Of a DNA stretch of 64,000 bases, positions 49,601-60,861 are shown piece by piece. The notes under the pieces are model-generated. The model ran no database searches. It saw nothing but the letters and a program-made list of their open reading frames with translations, and was not told the origin of the DNA. The DNA is taken from contig CM051025.1 of assembly GCA_027627225.1 (NCBI GenBank), positions 57,599,681-57,663,680 on the forward strand, given 5' to 3'. A program made the position numbers and the translations under genes. Each line of letters starts with the position of its first letter. Position 1 is the stretch's first letter. This DNA comes from Congeria kusceri. Lineage: Eukaryota > Mollusca > Bivalvia > Myida > Dreissenidae.

Positions 49601-50380
49601 ACTACAGGTTCACAAGCATTATATGAATATCGTTGTATTGCAAATATCATTTTGCTTTGAATTTTATTTTGTAACGACTTTATTACAGTTCGCTAATTGT
49701 TACTGCAACAAGTTAAATACACACATTAAGAATGGTTCAATGTATCGATTTCTGACGAGGGCGAGTTGACGAGTTACATTCTATTTTACTATGAAACGCT
49801 TTAAAGAGACTCATTGAATGCCACAACGCTAACCACTTGTGCACGAAGAGTTGTTTTTTTAATTCGTGCTGAATATATTTGAACGAACATAACAATGCAC
49901 TCCCGATTGTGTGACCATTTCGCGTAATACTTTTTTTTCATTTCTAATTCTCCAAATAAAAAGCGATGTAACTTCTGACTGTTACGGTATACATCTGTTT
50001 CTATTTAAAATTGCTAAATTGAATTAGCTCTTTTTATTCACCGCCCACTCAGTGAATAGAAAGTTGTGTACCAAAACATTTTAACGAGATTTACAAAAGC
50101 GATAACAAGCTCGATTCATTCTGTCGGTCTTAATATTACTTTATAATTCAAACTTGCATACTTAAAAGAGAAAACATAATTGCAAAACGTTGGATCTTTC
50201 GCACAATTGAAAAAAGCATAAAGCACTCCACCACAGTAAGTTGTTAACTCGTAATCATAATAATCTAGGCAATCCGTCTTAATCGTTAACGTGTGCCTAT
50301 ATATCATTAAACCGTCATTATCTATTACTTAATTAACATCATCAATCCATTCAAGTCAGCATGCACTTACGTCAAATAGG
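46700..50380. other. AT-rich intergenic DNA
   Basis: No supported gene. AAGTC repeats three times near 48654-48668, followed by AACGTTTTATTCG. Such short tracts end some molluscan retroelements, but no reverse transcriptase is next to it. The frame at 49521-49769 shows no recognisable domain. Confidence 0.45.
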
Positions 50381-50388
50381 TCAAGGAC

Positions 50389-50730
50389 GTGACGACTTCA
50401 TCCAAAATGGCCGCCCTTGCTCAAGTTAGGCTTGCTAAAAAAGGGAGAATATCGTCCCATATATACTACTCCCAAGTTAGGAGGAGTGATACATCCCGGG
50501 TTTTCGTAATGCAGCTTCGGTGCGGAAGGAGCCTATACACTTCTAAATACGCACAATATGTGTACATGATTTTGTTGTGCAAATACGATCTGGCCCAAGA
50601 GCAACATATAATTATCGTTTTTAAAGGACAAAAATTTTACTTAATGTCTTTATCAGCTAATCTTGTGTGCTTGGTTAGAATATTCCTGCTTGTAATAATT
50701 ATTTCATTAAACCATGGCCAATTGTACTGA
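50389..50730 (+). other. 113-codon open frame, unrecognised
   Basis: Begins MTTSSKMAALAQVRLAKKGR and ends with a hydrophobic stretch rich in L, V and I (LVCLVRIFLLVIIISL), which could be a membrane segment. There is no homologue I recognise, no splice support and no clear promoter. It may be chance. Confidence 0.15.
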
Positions 50731-51139
50731 ATTAAATTTGCCCATGCTAAAACCGTTGATAAAGTAAAGATAAAACCTATTCCAATGTGAAAATAATGGT
50801 GCACTTTTTATCAGTGAAACCCAAACACACAATGCACATAACAATATACTTTCTCATAAACAGACACGTGCATATATCGATCATGCAATAAACTAAAAGG
50901 TTTTCTTGAACGTCGAGTAACTAAATACAAGAACAAGCGGAATTCTAGTATACTACTTTAACAAAATGTAAATGCAACGTAAACACAAAATGATTAACAA
51001 ACTTAGTACAAAATTAAATTCTGGTTTAACATAATCACACTCTATTCCATGAAATTAACCTCGGTGTATAAACAGTTTACTTCCTTTTTCGTTGTACCAG
51101 TCGGGATCGATAAAGCCTATGCAATTATTGCTGTTTGTC

Positions 51140-51430
51140 AGATTAAGTTTAATATATTCGATTCGATTTGATTTTGCCGGACTGTTGATACAATTTCATA
51201 TGTAAAACAAGACAGCGTTAAGGTTTGTGGATTTTAGTTCAACTATACTGTCTTCTAAAACGGTGATTTAAGTAGCATACGTTGGTCGGATTAATTTTGC
51301 TTATATTCGTCTCGATATGCTTTTGCCGGGCTGCAGATAAACTTCCAGAAGGAAAAAAAAGACGTTGTTAAAGGTTTGTGGATATTAACTTAACTAAACT
51401 GTCTTCTAAAACGGTGATTTAAGTAGCATT
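51140..51430. repeat. Tandem duplication, about 150-bp unit, two diverged copies
   Basis: GTCTTCTAAAACGGTGATTT and AAGGTTTGTGGAT recur at an offset of about 150 bp. Both copies also share TTTTGCCGG and CTG. Non-coding. Confidence 0.75.
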
Positions 51431-51469
51431 ATATAATATAAGAGGTAAATTGACACTCTCATCCAAAAC

Positions 51470-52480
51470 CTAAGTCAAAGTTCTTACTAGCTTCGCAAAT
51501 ATCATGCTGAAGCGAATGAATACCGAGAATCTATGAGATCGGATATTTGTATATACAGTCATTCCTCGAATATCAGCTGGTTCGAATATCAAGTCGACCT
51601 TCATATAGCTACCACGAATATAATCTATGGTGATACTCGACCAACGTAGTAGATCGAAATCAAATTTGCACAGCGAATATAGAGCTGGAGCATATCGAGT
51701 TAACTCCGAGATCGACATTTAAACATGAATAGCTAATACCGAGCTGTAAAGAATATCGACCCAGCTATGAGATCGAAGTTCAATCAAGCATCGCAAATAT
51801 CGAGAAAAGGCAAAATATTGAGCAAATTCTGTGAAAAAAATACATTTAATGTTGAGTAGGTGCGAATATCGAGCCATATGTGAGAATGGCATCCAAAATT
51901 CCATCGCAAATATCAAACTGGGTGCATATCGAGTCAACTCTGGGATATAAATTTAAATAGCTTATATCGGGATGTTGCGAATACCGACGGAAATATAGAG
52001 TAAGGGCGAATATATCGAGTAAAGTCCGATAAAAAGAAAAATATTCGTATCGCAAATATCAAGCTGGGGCGAATAGAGAGCCAGATGTGAGTACGACCTC
52101 GAGAATTCCATCGCAAATATTAATTGGGCACATGTCAAGCCAACTCTGAGATCAAAATTCGCTTAACGAAACATAAATCGCTAATTTCGAGCTGGACAAT
52201 ATCGACCAATCTTTGAAGTCGAAAAGCCCATCTAGCATCGCGATTTTCGAGCATGCGTTATATTGAATCTGCCGTGAAATAGAAATTAATATTTTTATAG
52301 CGAGTATCGAGTTGGCAGGAAGAATTACTAGTATACACCGGCCATGAGATCGAAATTTAAACTTTAAATTGCGAATATCGAGCTAATGTGAATATCGAGT
52401 AAGCTCTGCGATCGAAATTGAAAACAGTATCGAGAATATCATATAATGCGAATATCGAATATTGTCAACATGAAAATTCT
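51470..52480. repeat. Degenerate satellite-like array built on GCGAATATCGAG
   Basis: Alternating phrases ATCGCAAATATCGAGCTGG, GCGAATATCGAG, and CTCTGAGATCGAAATT with AT-rich spacers recur across a full kilobase, with strong divergence between units of roughly 60-80 bp. No coding potential is supported, although minus-strand frames stay open for short distances. Confidence 0.65.
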
Positions 52481-53340
52481 ATGAAATTGGTATCATGTTT
52501 AGCATAAATTATGATTGTAATCCTAGTATTGGGCAAATTACGAGGCTTGTCTGAGATCTCAATTCCTCTTGCTCGGCATTTAACGCGCGCCATTACCTTA
52601 TTGAGATCAAACTTTAACCTGGTATGTATGATACTAAATATTGGAAGAGCTCAGAGATCAATATTTAAACATACGCTGAACATTGGATCTTGTACAAAAA
52701 CCGACTCCAAAACTGGTGTGAAATAATACCTTTATGATAACAATAATACTCAATTCAAAGTTTGATATGAAAAAAAAAATGAATGAATAGAGACAATAAA
52801 ATAAATAGCATGGTCATTTTGAACGTCCATATACAGACAAGTCAAATTTATTAATTCTTTTAAATGATCAATATTTAAATATACATTTTAATTTTAAATC
52901 TACCAACCACTCAACAGAAAACTGTCTAACTGTTTGGCTAATAATCAAAAGCGTTCGTTAGTTAACTCTTAACGATGGCGTTTACAGTGTAACGAGTATG
53001 TTAGCATAATTTACGATTTCGAGACTATAATGAATAGAAGCTCCGTTACATGTTCCGTACATTATCGTTGGTATTTAATTTACCGAAAGACATGTGTTAT
53101 CGTATTGACAATTGTTGTAATATGTTAAACATATATAAAACAGAAATAATAAAAAATAACAGGAAACAAACGAGCAAATTTAAATAGGTCACATAAATCG
53201 TTTAAAGGACACGTATATAAAGTTAAAGCAGCTGTTTTTATCTCCTTTTGCTTGAATATTAAGAAGAAGTCACCGTATCAACAACATCTACATTTTGTGA
53301 AAGAGCGGACATGGAACACTAGTTAGAGTCCCTTTTTATG
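52480..53340. other. Intergenic DNA
   Basis: Nothing gene-like is seen. The sequence is AT-rich without obvious repeats. Confidence 0.4.
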
Positions 53341-53760
53341 AAAAAGTGCAGAATGTGTCTATGTTAACGATAGAGACTTCCATTTAATCTTTACCAAACT
53401 TGCACAGTTTGTGTATAACGTAAAATCACTGTGGAATATGCGCCAAATTGGAGCAGAAAAATAACAACAGATTTATGGACCCTTGTTTATCATAAAATGC
53501 AATAAATTGACAGTGTGCACTATAGAGACGTCATTTTCATCCAATCTAAACAAAACTTACACAGTTTGTTTATGACCATTAGATTTCAGACTTAGTAGAA
53601 TATTGTCGGTTCGACTTAGAATCACCAGTTATTGCTCTCATTTGTAAAAAAAAATCGCAAACATGCACTGTGCTTATATAAAGTCTTCATTTTCATGCAA
53701 TCTATATCAATCTTTTACAGATAGTACATAACCGTTATATATCAGGAAAGCTTTAATAAT
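53340..53760. repeat. Diverged composite repeat units
   Basis: TTTACCAAACTTGCACAGTT, GTATAACGTAAAATC, and GACCCTTGTTTATC phrases match the unit family of HSPA12-B intron 4 and 33070-33640. Two or three units are present. Confidence 0.6.
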
Positions 53761-54309
53761 AACTAGATTCATATACATGTTTAAACATTCACAAACATTT
53801 ATTTCTAATTATGAACGCGATTTTGCTGAATTACTCTATGTGCTCTTATGGAGGTTATACAGTTTTAAGAGTGATCAGTTGCTTCAGAACAGGTGCTATC
53901 TATTTAGGCATTCTATATTCACCACCACCATAACCAGCTCTTCTCAGAGGGATGCGTTGCATAAGTAGCTTAAACTGGAAACTTCACTGTGGACAGTGAA
54001 AGCATATTTGACTTTTGGGTAGTAAATATACATTCCAGATGATTCAGTGAGGCAGTTTGCAGCATGATGGATTTCAATGTTCACTTCTCGTCGCGTGTAT
54101 TAGCATACAAAGCATTACTTAAAAGAGTAAAATGTACCTGAAATATGTTGACCGGACAACCGGACAATGTTATGTTGATTAAGAATGTTAGCACAATTTG
54201 AAGTTCATAACTGTATACATGTACAATGTCTAATGTACGTTGAAATAGTATATGTGATATTACAAGAAATAAAGATAACCGTTTTATGTGTATCATTGCT
54301 TGAATTTCT

Positions 54310-54488
54310 TTATAATTTAATGTGTTGATAATCACCGCTGTGCCTTGTCAATCTGTCTGGCAGAAGAACAATTAACCACAGCATTTTAATGGCGCTATCC
54401 TCCTGCTTCATCTCGTGGTCGTAGAGACCAGACGGGCTTCGAAAACCTTTGCCACACACACACCATAATCCAAATCTGAAAATAGTGT
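54310..54488 (-). other. Possible terminal exon or relic with a C2H2-finger-like segment
   Basis: An acceptor-like TTTCAG precedes a minus-strand frame reading FGLWCVCGKGFRSPSG, then LYDHEMKQ, and closing with a stop after HIKL. The CGKGFRSPSGLYDH string looks like a C2H2 zinc finger, but the first Cys is misplaced and the last His is Gln. No neighbouring exons were found. It may be a pseudogene fragment. Confidence 0.25.
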
Positions 54489-54539
54489 TTAAATAGTACA
54501 AGTAATAGATAAAATTAATATCCAGTAAAATCTTCAAAA

Positions 54540-57500
54540 GTGTGTATGTGCAACATATCTTTTTTTAAATTCGAGAAGCATATTATTAGTTGTTCGCACT
54601 AAAGATACCGCAATTCTAAAATTGAATTGTCTAAGAACTATGATCCTAACAGCTTAAGGCCAGTCGACTTCGCGCAAGTAAGAAGTGCCGCTTTGAATAT
54701 CGTTTAATTTGTCAAATGGTAATCATTACGAGAATAAATTTAATTAAAACATGACATGTTGGGAAAGCTTAAGTCAACAACTTTCAATGAAGTGTCAAAT
54801 AAGACTGTCCTCGCGGAGGAACAATAAAATAGTACGTTATGCAACGTTCTAATACATTCATGAATGAAAGTCTTGGGTCACGAGGCGAGCCGAATAGACA
54901 AAATCTAACCCTTACCTATTCATCTCGTTATCGCAGACTCATGTCAAGATAATGTGTTGAGTAGTGAATTTGCTTAGTAGTGAATGGTCATTGCTCATTT
55001 TATTATTTACGTGGCCATCATTATAACGATAAAATTTAGCGATTATTAGGCAGTAGCGGTTGATTTTTACATCTAGCATCCCGGTAATAGTCAATGCATC
55101 AGGATTGAGCTCGGATACACTAATCATATCAGAAACTACAACAAGCAGAATTTTTCAGATGGACTAACGTAGCGGCAATAGCCTTGTGAATAGCATGTCC
55201 GCTTCGCATTCTGAATGACCCGTGTTCGGTTCCCGTCAGGAATTGAGAATTTGTTTCATATTCTTGTTGACAGTTTTGCTACTCCAGATGCTTAATTAAT
55301 TGAAACGGAATACATTTTAAGACATTTCCGAAACCATCACTATTTTGATAATAACTCCCTTTAAAAAAACTTAAAACACTTGCAATTACCATTGAAAAGC
55401 TTGCAGCACAGTCTTTGAATTCATATACTGTTCAATATTTTTAATATTCATCACCTTGTTTGTTTTTAAGGTTAATATTAAGTTTTGTTGAACTCCATAG
55501 CTTTTGATCTTCGACTGCGTAATTACATGTCTTCCACAGAGAGTGTCCGGTTAAGAAACTCATAATTGTCGTTTTCACTATAATTACAAATGTATATCCA
55601 GAGTATGTGTATAAGTAATGAATATTGAACGTCAGAATTTTAAATTGGAATGTCATTAAATTAATATATGTTTGTAACCAAAGAAAGAGCATGCAATTGA
55701 AAATCGGACAAATTATTTGTCTCATTAGGTTTCTTACCCGAAATTTTTTTTTTTTCATTTTAAATTGATTTTTTTAAAGCTTTAAATAAAGTGTACTCGT
55801 ACAGAGTTTTAAGCTGCTGAAAGTGACTTTAACTAGTTTTTACACCTGATTACGTTTTAATTAGTGGCGTAAGATTTAAATTCATCAGCTACACATATTT
55901 AATTGAAACAATTCTAATTACCCAGACTGTCCATGATGTGCCCAGTGTTACGCAATAGCGAACAACTTCAGTGCCTTCAGCGCATTGATATTATATTTCT
56001 GTAGAGGTTCGTGCAAAATTTCACATGTTAAGATGTTCAGATAGTTATACATACTCCAAGCAATGTTTCTCGAAACTAATTTGTGAAAAAGAGAAAACAG
56101 GTCTAAGTTTAATGAATTATATGAGTACTACGAGTTGGTCCGCGATAACTATCACATAAAAACATTTATATCGAATTCAAAATGAAAACAGGAGATATGC
56201 GCAATTTTGTGTGGCAAGTATACGGTATCCGTGCACGTTGAATTTGATTCCGCATATGATAGGCTACAATTTGACAAGTTATAAACGAAATTAAAACTAC
56301 AAGACTTAAAAAGGTGTGCTTACCGAAACTCAGACATTGTAATTATCCGCGAAACATATTAAAACAAAACCACGTGATTCCAAGAAGTGATATTGTTAGA
56401 TCTAGATTTTTAGTTTGGCATACAATGTTCTAATATAAATAAAATATAAATAGATTCAATTGATTATTTCAACTCCCGCTGACGTTTCTTCCTAACGGCA
56501 CCCACTACAGCATTACTGCAGCAATTATCAACTAATCCAAAAACAAGAAATATCTTCCTTTTTTAAAGACAGTCGGCGTATGTTGTTAATTTTTGTTAAT
56601 ATTGTAACAGTCTCATTTCTTCATAGATCATTATTCTACACGCATTTAATATTGTTTTATAATATTATTTTTCGATATTATGTAAAATGAAATAAATTTT
56701 CATTATCAAACGACGAACTCATATTTTCATGTGGCTAGTTCCTACAACAGTAGTAAGAAATGCTTTTATATTCACAATAAACAAAAATAATATCATTAAA
56801 TCATGTCAAAGCAATGAACTGATGAGCTGTCCCATGTTTTAAATCAGTGCTACTTGATTAAACCAAATAAATCAGACTCAACTGCTCATCAAGATCAGTA
56901 TGTTTATCTATACAAAGTAAACATAATCATTTTACAATTACAAATATATATATATTATATATATTATTTATTTATATGTTTTTTTATTATTTTAGTGTAC
57001 AATGCATTTATTAATAGTTTATATAAAAACAATGTTTATTTGTAGATTGCATAGCATCAGTATTTCACAACAAAAACAATGATGCAGAGCATCATAAGAC
57101 GCCATGAAACTATGGAAAGCCCATATGTTTAAGATATCTTCATAATGTAATGTCCGTAAAAATAACCGATTTTACCGCCTCATGTTTGTCATCAGTGATT
57201 CTTTTTTAATCTAAATAATTTCTATAGTATTTGTCAGGCAAATACAAATTCATTAGATTACATTGTTTCCAAGAAAATAATGACGAGAATGAATATCAGC
57301 GTTTATCATTTTTGTAATGGAATAAACATGTATGCTATGTGTCCCAAATAAAAACATACGTCAGGGTACATTCATCGTAATTTAAAATAATGATTGGACT
57401 TCATTTTTTTTTATTAAACAAAAACGTTAGGTTATATTAAATAGCGGCGAAGGGTAAATACGTTACGAGCGTTTTTGTATATAACCATTATAGTTTATAT

Positions 57501-58400
57501 TGCATTCATAAAACGGACGTAAAAATAACAAATACCAAATTTAAATCAAAATACATTACGACATCCGATCTATTTATAGGAAGATTCAAAATCTGTTTAT
57601 TCATTGAATAGCCTCTACAGGAGAAGATGAGAGAAAATGCAATTCTAAATAATTCTATATAAATAGATCTACCAACCGTTATTCAAATTAACATGCAAGG
57701 TAAGTTAAAAAAATATAAGTTATTCTCCATTCATTATTAATTATATTGTCTATGATTCTCTGGATGCTTTTTACAACTATTCAGTGTCGCTGACGTGTAC
57801 TATGAAATGTTGCCTATCGAATATGCGATTTTAACGGAGGATTTTACCAAGGTCATACATATTACACGGCCTGTAAACACTGGCTTGTAAATTGAAAATA
57901 AAAATTAAGCCAATGCACCTCCTAGCTGAAGCTCGGAACGGGAAATTATTCAAAATCGTAAACAAAGTAAAGAGGTATGTCTGGATTTTTCCATATTGGC
58001 TCATTTTTCCAAAATGAAATGGAGCCATTTTTTACAGGTCGTGCTGGTGATTTCTTTTAAACTAGCCGATGCAATGTTGGGATTTATTCATCCGGGACTG
58101 CTGGCAATGTTAGGATTTATTCCTTCGGGACTACTGGCGGAAAACTTTCATTTGTTAATTTTGACATAATCAATGAAAAAACGTTTTATTGCTCACTCCT
58201 TGAAATAACCAGACGTGAAAAAGTACGTTTACTTGTAATGCCCAATTTGTGTTCATAGGAAATAATTCCATATCATTTAATATCATTTTGTAGGCATATT
58301 TAATATATTTTCGGTCAGGTGAAATTACAATTTTAAACAAAAAATGTATTATGTTATTCATTCGGTTACAATATAGTGATGTTCTACCGACTTCTCCGTA
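54540..58400. other. AT-rich intergenic DNA
   Basis: No supported gene apart from the tRNA-like sequence listed at 55171. The minus-strand frame at 55441-55758 is hydrophobic but has no recognisable family. Confidence 0.45.
55171..55242 (+). tRNA. tRNA-like sequence, degenerate
   Basis: An A-box-like TAGCCTTGTGA and a B-box-like GTTCGGTTCCC are about 44 bases apart. The anticodon stem has about three pairs and the acceptor ends do not match, so it is a pseudogene or SINE head rather than a working tRNA. Confidence 0.4.
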
Positions 58401-58403
58401 TAT

Positions 58404-58732
58404 GCACCTATCAATATTTTTCCCGGGGGGAGAGCGGCGGGCATGTACTGGACTTTAGACTGAAAGCAATGCCTGACACAGGCGGGTATTTGACACTCCG
58501 AAAGATTCCGGGTCCCGGGGTTATAGACTTTGTTCGGATTTTAGATCTTGATAATATTGCCCCCCCCCCCCCAGGCCATTTGATACACCAATTAAGCAAC
58601 CCCTATTAAGGAGATTAAGACAAAAATGCTTGATTCTAGGATAAGGAATTAGATCCCCCAAAATACAATAAGTAAAATTCCCCTGGGATTGCCCGCCGCT
58701 CCCTCCTGGGGGAAAAAAATATTGATAGGTGC
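58404..58732. mobile_element. MITE, about 330 bp, with 40-bp TIRs
   Basis: The left end GCACCTATCAATATTTTTCC continues into GGGGGGAGAGCGGCGGGC; the right end is its reverse complement with few changes, from GCCCGCCGCTCCCTCC to GATAGGTGC. The inside contains a C homopolymer at 58561-58572 and no transposase. Confidence 0.85.
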
Positions 58733-58774
58733 AATACGAAGTCTTTCTGTGTGTTCATTTCAACACCTAGTAAA

Positions 58775-59780
58775 TTTTTCACAAAATGTAGATATATGCG
58801 CTTTGGTTTATCACTTTAAAAAAAAGTATTTCTGATCCGTAAGTTAATATTGGCTTAATTAGTTTATCGAATAGTTCTATAACATGACTAGCTTTAGTAT
58901 AGGTACATTTTATGAGGTATTGCTTCAATTTAAAAAAAGCTTCAAATGCCTGCCCATTCGAAATTTCGAAAGTCTTATAAAATGACCTACCAGAGGAAAA
59001 TGTTATACTAAAATAAGTGAATTGATTCACTATTTGAATTTCTTTCCCGCCATACAAACATTTTAGAGAATCTTTCAGTCTCCCCACTTTTTTAAAATCA
59101 GAACTTTAGTTCTATTAACATGAACGCTCAATTTCCATCTCGTACTGTAATCATAAAGTAAATTAAGTGAGTGTTGTCGTTCGTTTTCGTTTGAGGAAAA
59201 AATAATAATATCGTTGGCGTATAACAACAACATAAGTTAAGTGCTCTATATAAATACCATTTACACAATTCACAAATTAGAGTTCTTCAAGATCATTAAT
59301 ATACATAGAAAAAAATAAACGAAGATAAACAATTACCTTGGCGTGATCCTAGCTGGCATGTAAAAGTGTTACTTGAACAGTTAAGTGTTTAATACGTGAA
59401 TAAACATAACTGTACAGAGATCGTACTACATTCATCATTTTACCACGGATACCGTACTGTATAAGTTTATAAAATAGTACCTCTTACTAATAATTCAAAG
59501 TGCTTTAGTGAAATCAACAAAGCCTACATACAACTTTTTGTTTTTATTCAAAATACGGGTAATGACACCAAACATGACAAATATGTTATCTATTGTTTCC
59601 ATGTTTCTTTTCAAGCTAGCTTATAATTTTGAATGTATATTGTAATTATCAGCCCATTTATTTAACCTGTTGTTAATAACTTTTGTAAATAGTTTGCCAA
59701 AAGTACTAAGTAACGTAATGCCTCTATAATTTTCTGGTAAGTATGGACCCACCTTTTTAAACAACGGTTTCCGAGAAAAA
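58775..59780 (-). pseudogene. Non-LTR retrotransposon reverse transcriptase relic
   Basis: On the minus strand the motifs appear in the expected order but in shifting frames: PENYRGITLLSTFGKLFTKV (near 59714-59760), VGFVDFTKAL (near 59510), LGSRQGNCLSSF (near 59340), YINDLEEL, YANDIIIFSSNENE (near 59200), then the thumb-like RLKDSLKCLYGGKE and KPILTYGSEI. The catalytic YADD box reads YAND. Several frameshifts and stops make it inactive. The ends are not defined. Confidence 0.85.
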
Positions 59781-59858
59781 CTAAGTTTTTCATTTGTTAG
59801 TATTTAAAAGAATGTTATGCTGAAAAGGTATATATATAATAGTTATAATGTCAATACA

Positions 59859-59974
59859 CTGGCATTGTGTTCTGAGTACTTGTATCCGTCTCGTTGATTG
59901 TGTCAAGTAGCATCGTGCGATTCGACTTGACACAACCAACTAGGCCGATACAAGTTCTCATAACACAGTGCTAG
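59859..59974. repeat. Near-perfect hairpin with 52-bp arms and 12-base loop
   Basis: Left arm 59859-59910 and right arm 59923-59974 pair at 43 of 52 positions by hand count. The loop is CATCGTGCGATT. It may be a tiny foldback element or a small-RNA precursor. It lies about 890 bp upstream of the right MIEAP-like gene and just upstream, in minus-strand sense, of the retrotransposon relic. Confidence 0.8.
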
Positions 59975-59999
59975 CATATTATTCTATATGCCTCATTAC

Positions 60000-60640
60000 A
60001 TTGTTTGCGTTTATATTATTTAAATATAGAAACACGAGTCATGCGTTTTATTAAAAGCATGGATTTTTTCACAAGGTGAATTAATGAGCGACGGTTCGAG
60101 CGTTTATCCGAGAAGTGATGATGGCGACAGATTAGTATTAAACAATTTTCAATAAACCAAATAATGCACTTTAAACGAAACGGAACTAGAATTGTAAAAT
60201 TGGGCAGCTCACTTCATGTTGTTAGTTCATCGTTGTTATATTTTACATTGTCATATATAAAATTACACTGGCTGACTTCTTGTAGTATCTATAATTTTGA
60301 ATTTAGATATAACGGTTTAAGGTTTCTATAGCTCTGCTATTCTTAAACAAGCTCGCTTCGTTAATAATTTTTAGAAAACACTGTGGTATATATTATCATC
60401 ATGTTGTGTGCTAAGGATTAAATAAGATAAGTATCACTGTTAGCTTTTTGGTAGAATTTGTAGATTAGTGTTTAAACTTATTTATGCATTGTTGCTTTGT
60501 GAAAGGATGTTATAGTGTATTTGTAGATAGATTTTCATATCGTGAGCTACGTTGTCATTTGCAATGAAAATTGTATACTGTTTAAAGGTATTTGACTTGA
60601 AATCAATAAATTAGCAATTGTCACTTGTTTCAAGATAAGT
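60000..60640. other. Upstream region of the right MIEAP-like gene
   Basis: AT-rich and without coding frames. No TATA box could be assigned with confidence. Confidence 0.4.
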
Positions 60641-60644
60641 CCTA

Positions 60645-60688
60645 CATACTACGCGCAATAATAACACATACTACGCGCAATAATAACA
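60645..60688. repeat. 22-bp tandem duplication upstream of the right MIEAP-like gene
   Basis: The unit CATACTACGCGCAATAATAA plus CA occurs twice, ending 173 bp before the start codon. Each copy has an ACGCGC core, unusual in this AT-rich surrounding. Confidence 0.85.
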
Positions 60689-60861
60689 GACGTTTATGCA
60701 GAATTAATGCATATACATGTTTAAACTTATTTACATTCGTAGTACACAACACAATGCTAATATTTATCCCAGTGTGCACATATAAATAATTTAAAACTGG
60801 GGGTCAGCACAATATTTTGATACTTCTTTATATGTATTTCTAAGATAGTAGTTCCAAGAGC

